Assembly: GCF_036959255.1 (NCBI RefSeq)
Contig: NZ_JAWMTI010000008.1
Location: 62,001-126,000 of the forward strand
DNA: 64,000 bases
Origin: Olivibacter sp036959255
Lineage (GTDB): Bacteria; Bacteroidota; Bacteroidia; Sphingobacteriales; Sphingobacteriaceae
Direction of reading: 5' to 3'
Shown one piece after another: positions 9,092 through 17,450 of this stretch. The stretch's first letter is position 1. Every line of letters starts with the position of its first letter. Below the pieces are notes generated by a model. That model worked only from the letters and a program-made list of their open reading frames with translations. It was not told the DNA's origin and did not search any database. The translations under genes and the position numbers were made by a program.

Positions 9092-9122
9092 TTTGATTAT
9101 CAAATTCTTTTTCATATTTTTG
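9092..9122 (+). promoter_or_regulatory. Promoter of the rpsL operon
   Basis: Full Bacteroidota-type promoter: -33 TTTG (9092-9095), exactly 19 bp, then -7 TATTTTTG (9115-9122). The predicted leader is about 40 nt before rpsL ATG 9169. Confidence 0.8.
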
Positions 9123-9168
9123 CGAACTTTAATAGAAATAGGACAAAAAGCAAATTAAAAAACAGTAA

Positions 9169-9582
9169 ATGCCTACTATTCAACAATTAGTTAGAAAAGG
9201 TAGAGTAGCTCTGGTTGATAAGAGTAAATCACCAGCGTTGGACAGCTGTCCACAGCGAAGAGGCGTGTGTACACGTGTATACACCACTACCCCTAAAAAA
9301 CCAAACTCAGCGATGCGTAAAGTTGCTCGTGTACGATTAACAAACGGAAAAGAGGTAAATGCCTATATTCCGGGTGAAGGACACAATTTGCAAGAGCACT
9401 CGATTGTATTAATCCGCGGTGGTCGTGTGAAAGACTTACCAGGTGTGCGTTATCACATCATTCGTGGTGCTTTAGATACTTCCGGTGTTGCCGGTCGTAA
9501 TCAACGCCGCTCTAAGTATGGAACAAAACGTCCGAAACCAGGGCAAGCTGCTGCTGCTCCTGCAAAAGGTAAAAAGAAATAG
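9169..9582 (+). CDS. rpsL: 30S ribosomal protein S12
   Basis: Decoding-centre protein of the small subunit. 137 aa including a basic, Ala/Pro/Lys-rich C-terminal extension typical of Bacteroidota. The conserved TTPKKPNSAMRKVARVRL loop carries the lysine whose change gives streptomycin resistance (K42/43 in other bacteria); it is wild type here, as is the PGVRYHIIRG loop. First gene of rpsL-rpsG-fusA-rpsJ with a canonical promoter upstream. Confidence 0.98.
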   Translation: MPTIQQLVRKGRVALVDKSKSPALDSCPQRRGVCTRVYTTTPKKPNSAMRKVARVRLTNGKEVNAYIPGEGHNLQEHSIVLIRGGRVKDLPGVRYHIIRGALDTSGVAGRNQRRSKYGTKRPKPGQAAAAPAKGKKK

Positions 9583-9588
9583 TTAAAC

Positions 9589-9593
9589 GGAGG
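9589..9593 (+). promoter_or_regulatory. Shine-Dalgarno site of rpsG
   Basis: GGAGG 8 nt before ATG 9602. Clear Shine-Dalgarno sequences are uncommon in Bacteroidota, so this one stands out and fixes the rpsG start. Confidence 0.6.
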
Positions 9594-9601
9594 AAATTAA
9601 G

Positions 9602-10069
9602 ATGAGAAAGTCAAAACCAAAGAAAAGAATCATTTTACCTGATCCAAAGTTTAATGATGTTCAGGTCACACGTTTTGTAAATAACATGATGTATGATGGA
9701 AAGAAATCCATCGCGTATTCTATTTTCTATAATGCTGTTGATCTTGTTGAACAGAAAACAAGTGAAAGTGGCTTGGAAACATGGAAAAAAGCACTTAATA
9801 ATGTGATGCCTTCGGTTGAAGTAAAATCACGTCGTGTAGGTGGTGCAAACTTTCAGGTACCGACAGAAGTTCGTCCGGAGCGTAAAATTGCCTTAGGAAT
9901 GAAATGGTTGATCAGCTATGCACGTAAACGTGGAGAGAAAACCATGTACGAAAAATTAGCCGGTGAAATAATTTCAGCGTCCAAAGGTGAAGGTGCTGCT
10001 GTTAAGAAAAAAGAAGATACCCACAAGATGGCAGAAGCTAATAAAGCATTCTCTCACTTTAGGTTCTAA
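9602..10069 (+). CDS. rpsG: 30S ribosomal protein S7
   Basis: Primary 16S rRNA-binding protein that nucleates the 30S head. 155 aa, standard length, beginning MRKSKPKKRIILPDPKF and carrying the VEVKSRRVGGANFQVP beta-hairpin and the C-terminal KMAEANKAFSHFRF. It lies 19 bp after rpsL with its own Shine-Dalgarno site. A long-stem terminator-like hairpin follows it, before fusA. Confidence 0.98.
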   Translation: MRKSKPKKRIILPDPKFNDVQVTRFVNNMMYDGKKSIAYSIFYNAVDLVEQKTSESGLETWKKALNNVMPSVEVKSRRVGGANFQVPTEVRPERKIALGMKWLISYARKRGEKTMYEKLAGEIISASKGEGAAVKKKEDTHKMAEANKAFSHFRF

Positions 10070-10082
10070 GCTTATTACGATG

Positions 10083-10152
10083 ACACAGATTAAATTGAAT
10101 AGCACAGTAGATTTACAACAAACTAGTGTGTCAATTTAATCTGTGTTGTTTT
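10083..10152 (+). terminator. Long-stem terminator or attenuator between rpsG and fusA
   Basis: A perfect 16-bp inverted repeat (10083-10098 with 10131-10146) encloses a 32-nt loop and is followed by a T-rich run (10147-10154). It may end part of the rpsL-rpsG transcript or set the ratio to fusA. The loop is longer than in a usual terminator. Confidence 0.6.
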
Positions 10153-10250
10153 TTGCCGAAGCATAAATCAAATGGATTTACATTTCTATCTTAAAAGTAA
10201 ATCTATTTCATAGAAGAGTTTAAACACACCTTTAGGGAATATTTAAAAAG

Positions 10251-12359
10251 ATGTCAAGAGACTTAAAATTCACAAGGAATATTGGGATTGCCGCACACAT
10301 CGATGCTGGTAAGACCACTACGACTGAGCGTATTCTATACTACGCCGGCGTTAACCATAAAATAGGGGAGGTGCACGAAGGAGCGTCTACCATGGACTGG
10401 ATGGTTCAGGAAGCTGAACGTGGTATTACCATCACTTCTGCTGCTACTACTGTGTTCTGGAACTATCGCGGAAATAAATATCAGGTCAATGTTATCGATA
10501 CACCGGGTCACGTTGATTTCACCGTAGAGGTAAACCGTTCATTACGTGTGCTAGATGGTTTAGTATTTTTATTTTCTGCGGTTGACGGTGTAGAGCCTCA
10601 GTCTGAAACAAACTGGCGTCTAGCAGATAACTATAAAGTACCCCGTATTGGTTTTGTTAATAAGATGGACCGATCAGGAGCTGATTTTCTTAAAGTTGTC
10701 AATCAAGTAAAAGAAATGTTAGGCTCTGATGCTGTTCCATTGCAGTTGCCAATCGGTGCTGAGGATAACTTCAAAGGAGTTGTTGACTTGATCAATAACC
10801 GTGGTATTATTTGGAATGAGGAGGACAAGGGGATGACCTTTACAGAGGTACCTATTCCTGATGATATGCTTGATGAAGTTGCTGAATGGAGAGAGAAGTT
10901 ATTAGAATCCGTTGCCGGTTACGATGAATCATTAATGGAGAAATTCTTTGATGATCCTAATTCGATTTCTGAGCGTGAGATATTGGATGCTTTGCGTAAA
11001 GCTGTTTTAGATAACGCCATTGTTCCTATGGTTTGTGGTTCTTCTTTCAAGAATAAAGGGGTACAAACGATGTTGGATTTAGTAATGGAATTACTTCCTT
11101 CACCATTGGATCAAGAGGCTGTTGTTGGAACGGATCCACGGACTGAAGCAGAAATTAGCCGTAAACCGTCGGTTAGCGAACCGTTCTCTGCTTTAGCATT
11201 TAAAATTGCGACAGATCCTTTTGTTGGTCGTTTATGCTTTATACGCGTTTACTCCGGCAATTTAGAGGCGGGTTCTTATGTGTACAATACACGTTCTGAT
11301 AATAAAGAACGTATTTCTCGTATCTTCCAAATGCACGCAAACAAGCAAAATCCAATTCCGAACATTGGAGCGGGAGATATTGGTGCGGTTGTTGGTTTTA
11401 AGGATATCAAAACCGGCGATACCTTATGTGATGAAAAGAATCCGATTGTATTAGAGTCAATGGTCTTCCCTGAGCCTGTTATTGGTTTAGCGATCGAGCC
11501 AAAGACCCAGGCTGACGTAGATAAGCTAGGGATTGCTTTGGGTAAATTGGCTGAAGAAGATCCTACCTTCCGCGTACAGACAGATGAGGAAACCGGTCAG
11601 ACGGTAATTTCGGGAATGGGTGAATTGCACTTAGATATCCTAATTGACCGTTTGAGACGTGAGTTTAAAGTAGAAGTAAACCAAGGTGCTCCGCAAGTGG
11701 CCTATAAAGAGGCAATTACTGCTGAATCGGCTCACCGTGAAGTATACAAAAAACAAACAGGTGGTCGTGGTAAATTTGCGGACATTCAAGTGGTTATTTC
11801 TCCTATTGATAAAGACTACGAAAAAGGTGGTTTGCAATTTGTAAATGAGATTGTAGGTGGAGCGATTCCACGCGAATTCATCCCTTCCGTACAGAAAGGT
11901 TTCGAAGCAGCAATGGTTAATGGGGTTTTAGCTGGCTACCCGGTAACAGATATGAAAGTTAGATTGGTTGACGGTTCTTTCCACGCAGTTGACTCAGATG
12001 CTTTATCCTTCGAAATTGCTGCGCGTACTGCGTTCCGTGAGGCCTTGCCAAAATGCCGTCCTGTATTGATGGAGCCAATCATGAAAATTGAGGTATTGAC
12101 TCCGGAAGAAAACATGGGGGATGTTATGGGGGACTTAAACCGTCGTCGTGGGCAACTTCAAGGTATGGATACACGTAATGGAGCGCAGGTAATTAAGGCT
12201 CTTGTGCCGCTTTCTGAAATGTTCGGCTATGTGACACAGTTAAGAACCATTACTTCAGGTCGCGCTACTTCTACGATGGAATTCGATCATTATGCTGAAG
12301 CACCTAGAAATGTTCAGGATGAAGTGATTGCAAAAGCAAAGGGTAAAGTTAAAGCATAA
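10251..12359 (+). CDS. fusA: Elongation factor G
   Basis: Ribosomal translocase GTPase. 702 aa, five-domain layout. G-domain motifs are AHIDAGKTT (15-23), DTPGH and NKMD; domain II, III and IV follow, with the domain IV region ending in GRATSTMEFDHY. It is the translation paralogue rather than the recycling-only EF-G2: it has the canonical switch regions and sits in the str operon. It is 181 bp after rpsG, with the hairpin at 10083 in between. Confidence 0.97.
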   Translation: MSRDLKFTRNIGIAAHIDAGKTTTTERILYYAGVNHKIGEVHEGASTMDWMVQEAERGITITSAATTVFWNYRGNKYQVNVIDTPGHVDFTVEVNRSLRVLDGLVFLFSAVDGVEPQSETNWRLADNYKVPRIGFVNKMDRSGADFLKVVNQVKEMLGSDAVPLQLPIGAEDNFKGVVDLINNRGIIWNEEDKGMTFTEVPIPDDMLDEVAEWREKLLESVAGYDESLMEKFFDDPNSISEREILDALRKAVLDNAIVPMVCGSSFKNKGVQTMLDLVMELLPSPLDQEAVVGTDPRTEAEISRKPSVSEPFSALAFKIATDPFVGRLCFIRVYSGNLEAGSYVYNTRSDNKERISRIFQMHANKQNPIPNIGAGDIGAVVGFKDIKTGDTLCDEKNPIVLESMVFPEPVIGLAIEPKTQADVDKLGIALGKLAEEDPTFRVQTDEETGQTVISGMGELHLDILIDRLRREFKVEVNQGAPQVAYKEAITAESAHREVYKKQTGGRGKFADIQVVISPIDKDYEKGGLQFVNEIVGGAIPREFIPSVQKGFEAAMVNGVLAGYPVTDMKVRLVDGSFHAVDSDALSFEIAARTAFREALPKCRPVLMEPIMKIEVLTPEENMGDVMGDLNRRRGQLQGMDTRNGAQVIKALVPLSEMFGYVTQLRTITSGRATSTMEFDHYAEAPRNVQDEVIAKAKGKVKA

Positions 12360-12373
12360 TTTTTTTAATCCGG

Positions 12374-12403
12374 TGTTCCGTTATAAATAGCTCTAACGGA
12401 ACA
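12374..12403 (+). repeat. Hairpin between fusA and rpsJ
   Basis: Perfect 10-bp inverted repeat (12374-12383 with 12394-12403), 10-nt loop, without a T tract. It lies 18 nt before the rpsJ start. It could be an mRNA processing or translational control element; role unknown. Confidence 0.5.
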
Positions 12404-12421
12404 TCATCAATAAAACATATA

Positions 12422-12727
12422 ATGAGCCAAAGAATCAGAATTAAATTAAAATCGTACGATTACAATTTGGTTGATAAGTCAGCTGAGAAGATTGTAAAAA
12501 CTGTAAAACCTACAGGAGCTGTGGTAAGTGGTCCAATTCCACTTCCTACTGAAAAGAAAATTTACACTGTTTTACGTTCACCACACGTGAATAAGAAAGC
12601 GCGTGAACAGTTTCAGTTATGCTCTTATAAAAGATTGTTAGATATTTATAGCTCTAACTCAAAAACAGTTGATGCTTTGATGAAACTCGAACTTCCTAGT
12701 GGTGTAGAAGTTGAAATCAAAGTTTAA
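12422..12727 (+). CDS. rpsJ: 30S ribosomal protein S10
   Basis: 30S head protein and NusE transcription factor. 101 aa, standard. It begins MSQRIRIKLKSYDYNLVDKSAEKIV and contains the conserved GPIPLPTEKK loop and SPHVNKKAREQF. It normally opens the S10 operon (rplC follows), but here a strong terminator comes 23 bp later and the next gene is a response regulator. Confidence 0.97.
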   Translation: MSQRIRIKLKSYDYNLVDKSAEKIVKTVKPTGAVVSGPIPLPTEKKIYTVLRSPHVNKKAREQFQLCSYKRLLDIYSSNSKTVDALMKLELPSGVEVEIKV

Positions 12728-12750
12728 CGATTTTATTTTTTCGTTAAAAG

Positions 12751-12781
12751 AAAAGCGAGGGTTTTAAATCCTCGCTTTTTT
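12751..12781 (+). terminator. Rho-independent terminator after rpsJ
   Basis: 10-bp stem (12751-12760 with 12770-12779), 9-nt loop and T tract. It closes the rpsL-rpsG-fusA-rpsJ unit. Confidence 0.9.
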
Positions 12782-12851
12782 TGTTTAAAGGCATGATGTA
12801 AGCTATAAAATATGTATTTTAGCAATTAACGCTTTTTCATTTAGTAGTTGT

Positions 12852-13541
12852 ATGGCCAGTAAAATCTTAGTTATAGAGGATCAATCGAAATTAGCTTCTT
12901 TAATTCAAAGAGGACTTAGCGCAGATGGTTATGAGGTTCGAGTAGCTCCCGATGGTGAATTGGGGCTAGATATGATCTATCATAATACATTCGATCTTAT
13001 CATTCTCGATTTAATGTTACCGGGAATAAGTGGAATTGAAGTTTGTCAATTGCTACGCAAAGAAAACAACCCTGTCCCTATTTTGATGTTGACAGCATTA
13101 AGTGCAACGAATAATGTGGTAACAGGACTTGACTCCGGAGCAGATGACTATATGGTTAAGCCATTTAAATTCGAGGAATTGAAGGCTAGAATTCGAACTT
13201 TGGTGAGAAGAACAAATAATACGGGTACGCAACAAGCGTCTTCTACGATCCGTATCGCTGATTTGGTGTTGGACATGGATACACGTACTGCTACGCGAGG
13301 AGGTAAGGAGATTGCTTTAACGGCTACAGAGTATCGCCTGCTAGAGTTCATGATGAAAAATAAAAACAAGGTATTAACACGTATCGAGATTCTAGAACAT
13401 GTATGGGACATTAATTTCAATATGGGAACCAATGTTGTAGATGTTTATGTAAACTATTTGAGAAAGAAAGTAGACAAAGGTTTCGATACTAAATTAATCC
13501 ATACGATGATAGGAGTAGGTTACTCGATCAAAGAGGCATAA
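12852..13541 (+). CDS. OmpR/PhoB-family response regulator
   Basis: Two-component DNA-binding regulator, 229 aa. The receiver domain (about 3-115) has the acidic pair E9/D10, the phospho-acceptor D53 in LILDLML, T83-type residue in LTAL and the switch lysine in VKPFKFEEL. The winged-helix output domain (about 130-226) has the TATEYRLLEFM and VDVYVNYLRKKVD segments. The partner kinase gene follows 186 bp downstream. Target genes are not evident from context. It sits directly behind the ribosomal-protein terminator. Confidence 0.93.
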   Translation: MASKILVIEDQSKLASLIQRGLSADGYEVRVAPDGELGLDMIYHNTFDLIILDLMLPGISGIEVCQLLRKENNPVPILMLTALSATNNVVTGLDSGADDYMVKPFKFEELKARIRTLVRRTNNTGTQQASSTIRIADLVLDMDTRTATRGGKEIALTATEYRLLEFMMKNKNKVLTRIEILEHVWDINFNMGTNVVDVYVNYLRKKVDKGFDTKLIHTMIGVGYSIKEA

Positions 13542-13679
13542 GGTTTCAGCTTCCAATGTAAAACCTATTGCGAAAATGATACGAATGAAAATAACGTAAA
13601 CAAACTTAAAAATAGCTGAAGATCAATTTGAGTAGAAGGAGTCTAACCCAAAAAGGGGAAGCAATAAACCTAGAATAGT

Positions 13680-13694
13680 TGCCTGCGACAGGCA
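13680..13694. repeat. Short hairpin in the RR-HK spacer
   Basis: TGCCTG-CGA-CAGGCA, a perfect 6-bp stem with 3-nt loop, 34 bp before the kinase start. Short GCCTG...CAGGC hairpins recur in Bacteroidota intergenic DNA; a related half-motif is at about 25790-25805. Confidence 0.45.
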
Positions 13695-13727
13695 GCCAAA
13701 AATCTACCTTAAAGGACAATTATTCCA

Positions 13728-15101
13728 ATGAAAATACAAAGTAAATTTGTACTTCTTTTTTTCTGTGTTGCGCTTGGACTGATATCCATTTTAATGGGGG
13801 CTATTTTCTTTTTTACACAACGTTACGCTTTTGAAGATTTTTATAAACGCCTAGAAGCCAGAGTAAATATTGGTGCTCAAGTGTATATGCAGGAGGATGA
13901 GCAAACTATTTTTTACTATCGAAGAATAAGAAATCGATACCTGGAACGACTACCTGCAGAAAGTGATTTTTTCTTTCGTGTTGAAAAAGGAAAAGTAATT
14001 CCCAAAAAAGGGGCACCAACGTTACCAAAGAGGTTTTTTGAAGAGATACTTAAAAAAGGACGTAGTCGTTATAGTAGCCATAATGATTTTTTTGCTGGTA
14101 GGTTCTTTAAATCAGAAAAGGGCGATTTCATTGTGATCGTTTATGCCAAGGACCCTTCTGGCTTTAGAGAGCTGGCCATGCTTCAAAAGATACTGATCAT
14201 CGGTTTTTTTATATCGGTTCTCGTTGTCTATTTTATAGGCAAGGTGTTTTCTCAACAGATTTTTAAACCTTTTTCTCAAATTATTAAAAAGGTACAAAAG
14301 ATAACGGCTGATAATTTACATTTACGTTTGCCTGCACGAAATGGAAAAGATGAATTGGCAGAAATTACGACGACTTTTAATGATATGCTGGATCGATTGG
14401 AAACGGCCTTCGACACACAGAGTAATTTCATTAGCAACGCTTCTCATGAATTGCGAACGCCGATTAGTATTATATCCGGAGAGGCTGAGTTGGCAATGAA
14501 CAATAAGGACCTACCCGAATCGTATAAGCAGTCATTATCTGCCATTATGAGTGAGGCGGACAAATTGCAAGAGATTATCAGTGGCTTGCTTTCCCTTGCC
14601 AAAACATCGGCTGATAAAAGTAAACAGCCGAAGGAACGTGTGCGTATGGATCAGCTCTTGATGAATATTAAGAAAATTACTGATCAGGTGAATCCCGATT
14701 GTGAATTGAGGTTAAGCTTTGAAGATTTACCGGAAGAGGAAGATGAACTTACCGTAATGGGATACGAACACCTGCTGCAACTCGCTCTATCTAATATTGT
14801 AACCAACGCCTGTAAATATTCCGATAATAAACCGGTGAGAATCCGTTTGAAAACCTCTGATAAGCACATTCTTATTAATGTACTGGATGAGGGAATAGGT
14901 ATTCCTGAACAGGAGAAAAAGTATATTTTTGAACCCTTTTTTAGGGCTTCTAATACTCATTTTTATGAAGGACATGGTGTTGGATTGCCTTTAGCATTAA
15001 AAATTATCCGGTTGCACCGAGGTACTATCGATATTAGAACCCAAGTGAATTCCGGAACGGATATCACTGTTCTATTACCAAGCGTTGCCAATCAAGAATA
15101 G
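13728..15101 (+). CDS. HAMP-domain sensor histidine kinase
   Basis: Membrane sensor kinase, 457 aa, partner of the preceding regulator. Two membrane helices (about 7-29 and 150-172) bracket a periplasmic sensor of about 120 residues with no recognised domain. HAMP follows, then the HisKA box NASHELRTPISI with H240, and the HATPase_c domain with the N box (NIVTNACKYSD), G1 (DEGIGIP), F box (FEPFFRA) and G2 (GHGVGLPLA). All catalytic motifs are intact. Signal unknown. Confidence 0.93.
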   Translation: MKIQSKFVLLFFCVALGLISILMGAIFFFTQRYAFEDFYKRLEARVNIGAQVYMQEDEQTIFYYRRIRNRYLERLPAESDFFFRVEKGKVIPKKGAPTLPKRFFEEILKKGRSRYSSHNDFFAGRFFKSEKGDFIVIVYAKDPSGFRELAMLQKILIIGFFISVLVVYFIGKVFSQQIFKPFSQIIKKVQKITADNLHLRLPARNGKDELAEITTTFNDMLDRLETAFDTQSNFISNASHELRTPISIISGEAELAMNNKDLPESYKQSLSAIMSEADKLQEIISGLLSLAKTSADKSKQPKERVRMDQLLMNIKKITDQVNPDCELRLSFEDLPEEEDELTVMGYEHLLQLALSNIVTNACKYSDNKPVRIRLKTSDKHILINVLDEGIGIPEQEKKYIFEPFFRASNTHFYEGHGVGLPLALKIIRLHRGTIDIRTQVNSGTDITVLLPSVANQE

Positions 15102-15222
15102 GGATACAAGAGGTTTTTACTCCTAAAGTCTAATCCCATTTTAATTCTATCCTTAACCCTTCTTAATTTGTTTCCTCTTTCTTTGTAAAGTTAGATAAAA
15201 TGAACAATTGTTTGTGGGAGCT

Positions 15223-15246
15223 TTAACAATGTTCTTATTTTGTTAA
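15223..15246. promoter_or_regulatory. Operator-like inverted repeat before the USP-like gene
   Basis: TTAACAA (15223-15229) and TTGTTAA (15240-15246) are perfect inverted copies 10 bp apart, 26 bp before the start at 15272. Could be a regulator site; AT-rich, so chance is not excluded. Confidence 0.35.
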
Positions 15247-15271
15247 TTTTTAAGATAAGAGAAAATATTTT

Positions 15272-15766
15272 ATGAAAAAAATTCTTATCCCAACTGATTT
15301 TTCTGGTAAATCATTGGATATTCTGACGGATTATCTTTTATCAAGTAATGAAAATAAGGTTTCTGTTTTATTTTTTAGCGTCGTGAAGCTTTCTGACTCC
15401 ATAACAGATTTGTTGCTTTTGTCGAAAAGAACTAAAGAGATTGAATTGATTCCAAAATCATTTGAAAATTATTGTAATTGCATTCAAAACGAATTTGAAA
15501 GAATAGAAGATGTTCGATTTGAATACTTCTACGGTAATACGATCGCTCTTTTTAGAAATTTTTTAGATGCCAATTGTATCGATGAAATAGTTTACGATCC
15601 CGCTATTAAATTACAGATGGTCACCAGAGTCAGCGCTAATCCCATTGAGATGATTGAAAGGTGTAAATGGAAAAAGTGGATTCCGTCGAAAAAGAAGGCG
15701 GACGGGAAATTGACGGAAGAGGAGAAAGAAATCTACGCACAGGAAATCGAAAAAGCATTTCTATAA
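15272..15766 (+). CDS. UspA-like protein, degenerate
   Basis: 164 aa. The opening MKKILIPTDFSGKSLDILTDYLL is that of universal stress proteins (Rossmann-like, beta1 and alpha1). The C-terminal half lacks the nucleotide-binding Gly motif G-2x-G-9x-G(S/T), so ATP binding is doubtful. The tail is charged (KKKADGKLTEEEKE). The bestrophin-like gene starts 22 bp after it on the same strand, so the two are probably one operon. A regulatory or binding partner role for the channel is possible but only inferred. Confidence in fold moderate, in function low. Confidence 0.6.
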   Translation: MKKILIPTDFSGKSLDILTDYLLSSNENKVSVLFFSVVKLSDSITDLLLLSKRTKEIELIPKSFENYCNCIQNEFERIEDVRFEYFYGNTIALFRNFLDANCIDEIVYDPAIKLQMVTRVSANPIEMIERCKWKKWIPSKKKADGKLTEEEKEIYAQEIEKAFL

Positions 15767-15787
15767 AAGATTAAAATATTTACGCAT

Positions 15788-16714
15788 ATGCTACTGAAAA
15801 ACAATATACCGATAGGATACGTGCTTGGTAAAGTGAAATATGACAGCGCGTTGGTTGCAGTGTACGCTATTGCTGTGACCGTTTCACATCAATTGAAAAT
15901 ATTTAATTTTGATATTCCTATTGGAGGTGTCCCTGCAATTCTCGGAACCGTGATTTCCTTGTTATTAGCGTTTCGTTCGAATCAAGCATATGATCGATGG
16001 TGGGAGGCCCGTATTGTATGGGGAGCTATCGTGAATGATTCAAGGAGCTTTGCCAGGCAAGTGATCACCTTTATTGGAAATCTCTATGATGCCGGTAATA
16101 CCGGAGAATTGAAAGAAAGGATGATTAAGCGGCAGATCGCATGGAACTATGCACTAACGAAGTCATTGCGAAAGCAGGATCCTTATAAGGATATTAGGAG
16201 ATTATTATCTGAATCTGATTTTGAATTTGTAAAAGCGTACGACAATGTACCGAATGCCCTGCTTAAATTACAAGGTATGGATATAAATAGGGCAACTAAC
16301 GAAGGGCTTTTAAATCAGTTTCAGCAAATTGAATTGGAAAGAACCCTAATGAAGTTAACTGATTCTATGGGAAGATGTGAAAGGATAAAAAGTACGGTAT
16401 TTCCTGAGACGTATACCTTATATATTCGTCTAGCCATTTATCTATTCATCACTGTACTGCCATTTAGTCTTTTTGGTTTATTTGGATATATATCGATTCC
16501 ATTAGTGATAGCCATCGGTACGTTATTTCTTTTAATTGAGAAGATGGCCGTGCATTTGCAGGATCCTTTTGAGAATAAACCAACCGATACACCAATGACT
16601 ACTATTTCTGCTAAAATTGAACGTGATTTAATGCAAATGTGGCTTGATGATCGGATAGAAGACCAGCGCGAGGATGCAAAGAAAGCCGATCGGAAAATGT
16701 TCTACATACTTTAA
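15788..16714 (+). CDS. Bestrophin-family (UPF0187/YneE) anion channel
   Basis: Membrane protein, 308 aa, usual for bacterial bestrophins. The family core is clear: a first helix from about residue 20, the PAILGTVISLLLAFRSNQAYDRWWEAR segment in the second helix region, the SLFGLFGYISIPLVIAIGTLFLLIE pair of helices, and the DPFENKPTD segment of the C-terminal half. Bacterial homologues form pentameric channels; eukaryotic ones pass chloride and bicarbonate. It is followed by a terminator and, convergently, carbonic anhydrase plus SulP, which fits a bicarbonate or anion role. Ion selectivity is not decidable. Confidence 0.88.
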   Translation: MLLKNNIPIGYVLGKVKYDSALVAVYAIAVTVSHQLKIFNFDIPIGGVPAILGTVISLLLAFRSNQAYDRWWEARIVWGAIVNDSRSFARQVITFIGNLYDAGNTGELKERMIKRQIAWNYALTKSLRKQDPYKDIRRLLSESDFEFVKAYDNVPNALLKLQGMDINRATNEGLLNQFQQIELERTLMKLTDSMGRCERIKSTVFPETYTLYIRLAIYLFITVLPFSLFGLFGYISIPLVIAIGTLFLLIEKMAVHLQDPFENKPTDTPMTTISAKIERDLMQMWLDDRIEDQREDAKKADRKMFYIL

Positions 16715-16734
16715 TCGACTTAAACCTTATCAAA

Positions 16735-16764
16735 AAAAGGCCGAGAATTTCTCGGCCTTTTTTT
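16735..16764. terminator. Bidirectional terminator
   Basis: Stem GGCCGAGA (16739-16746) with TCTCGGCC (16750-16757), extended by flanking A and T tracts. Lies between the convergent bestrophin and carbonic anhydrase genes. Confidence 0.9.
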
Positions 16765-16786
16765 ATAATAAAAAATATTGTCTATT

Positions 16787-17449
16787 CTATTTGTAAGCGA
16801 AAATATCCCCCAATTGTGTACTTTCGGTAAAGGTTAAATCAAGATCGATTAACCTGCCTGTTTCCAGTTCTATAACCATACCGTGTACGGCTAAATCATC
16901 TCTTTCTTTCCAGGCATTTTGGATGATAGTTGAGGTACATAAATTGAATACCTGTTCTGCTACATTCAATTCTACTAAGCGATTCACCTTTGCAGTAGAA
17001 TCTGTTATGGCGTCAATTTCGTCTTTATGTAAGCGGTATACATCTTTGATATGGCACAGCCAATTGTCAATCAAACCAAATTGCTTTTGACTGAGCGACG
17101 CGGCCACACCGCCGCAACCATAGTGTCCTGCTACAATAACATGTTTCACCTTCAATACGTTTACTGCATAGTCCAATACACTGAGCATGTTCATGTCCGA
17201 GTGGATACACATGTTCGCAATATTCCGATGTACAAAAACGTCACCTGGTCTTGTACTCGTTATTTGATTTGCAGGAACGCGACTGTCTGCACAGCCTATC
17301 CAGAGAATTTCCGGGTTCTGTCCTTGAGCTAATTGTTTAAATAATCCCGTTGTGTCATTTGCCACTTCCTTTACCCATGCATCGTTCCCTGCTTTGATCT
17401 TATTAAATGTTTCTTCTAGAATGGGATTCTTAAAAGTCTTTTTCGACAT
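16787..17449 (-). CDS. Beta-class carbonic anhydrase
   Basis: Zn enzyme interconverting CO2 and bicarbonate. 220 aa. Zinc ligands are C53, H109 and C112 (in CADSRVPANQ and GHYGCGG), with the D55/R57 catalytic dyad. No signal peptide, so cytosolic. Its ATG is 1 bp after the SulP stop codon, so the two are surely co-transcribed with SulP first. SulP-carbonic anhydrase pairs, sometimes as fusions, are a known arrangement for bicarbonate uptake. Confidence 0.95.
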   Translation of the reverse strand: MSKKTFKNPILEETFNKIKAGNDAWVKEVANDTTGLFKQLAQGQNPEILWIGCADSRVPANQITSTRPGDVFVHRNIANMCIHSDMNMLSVLDYAVNVLKVKHVIVAGHYGCGGVAASLSQKQFGLIDNWLCHIKDVYRLHKDEIDAITDSTAKVNRLVELNVAEQVFNLCTSTIIQNAWKERDDLAVHGMVIELETGRLIDLDLTFTESTQLGDIFAYK

Positions 17450-17450
17450 A

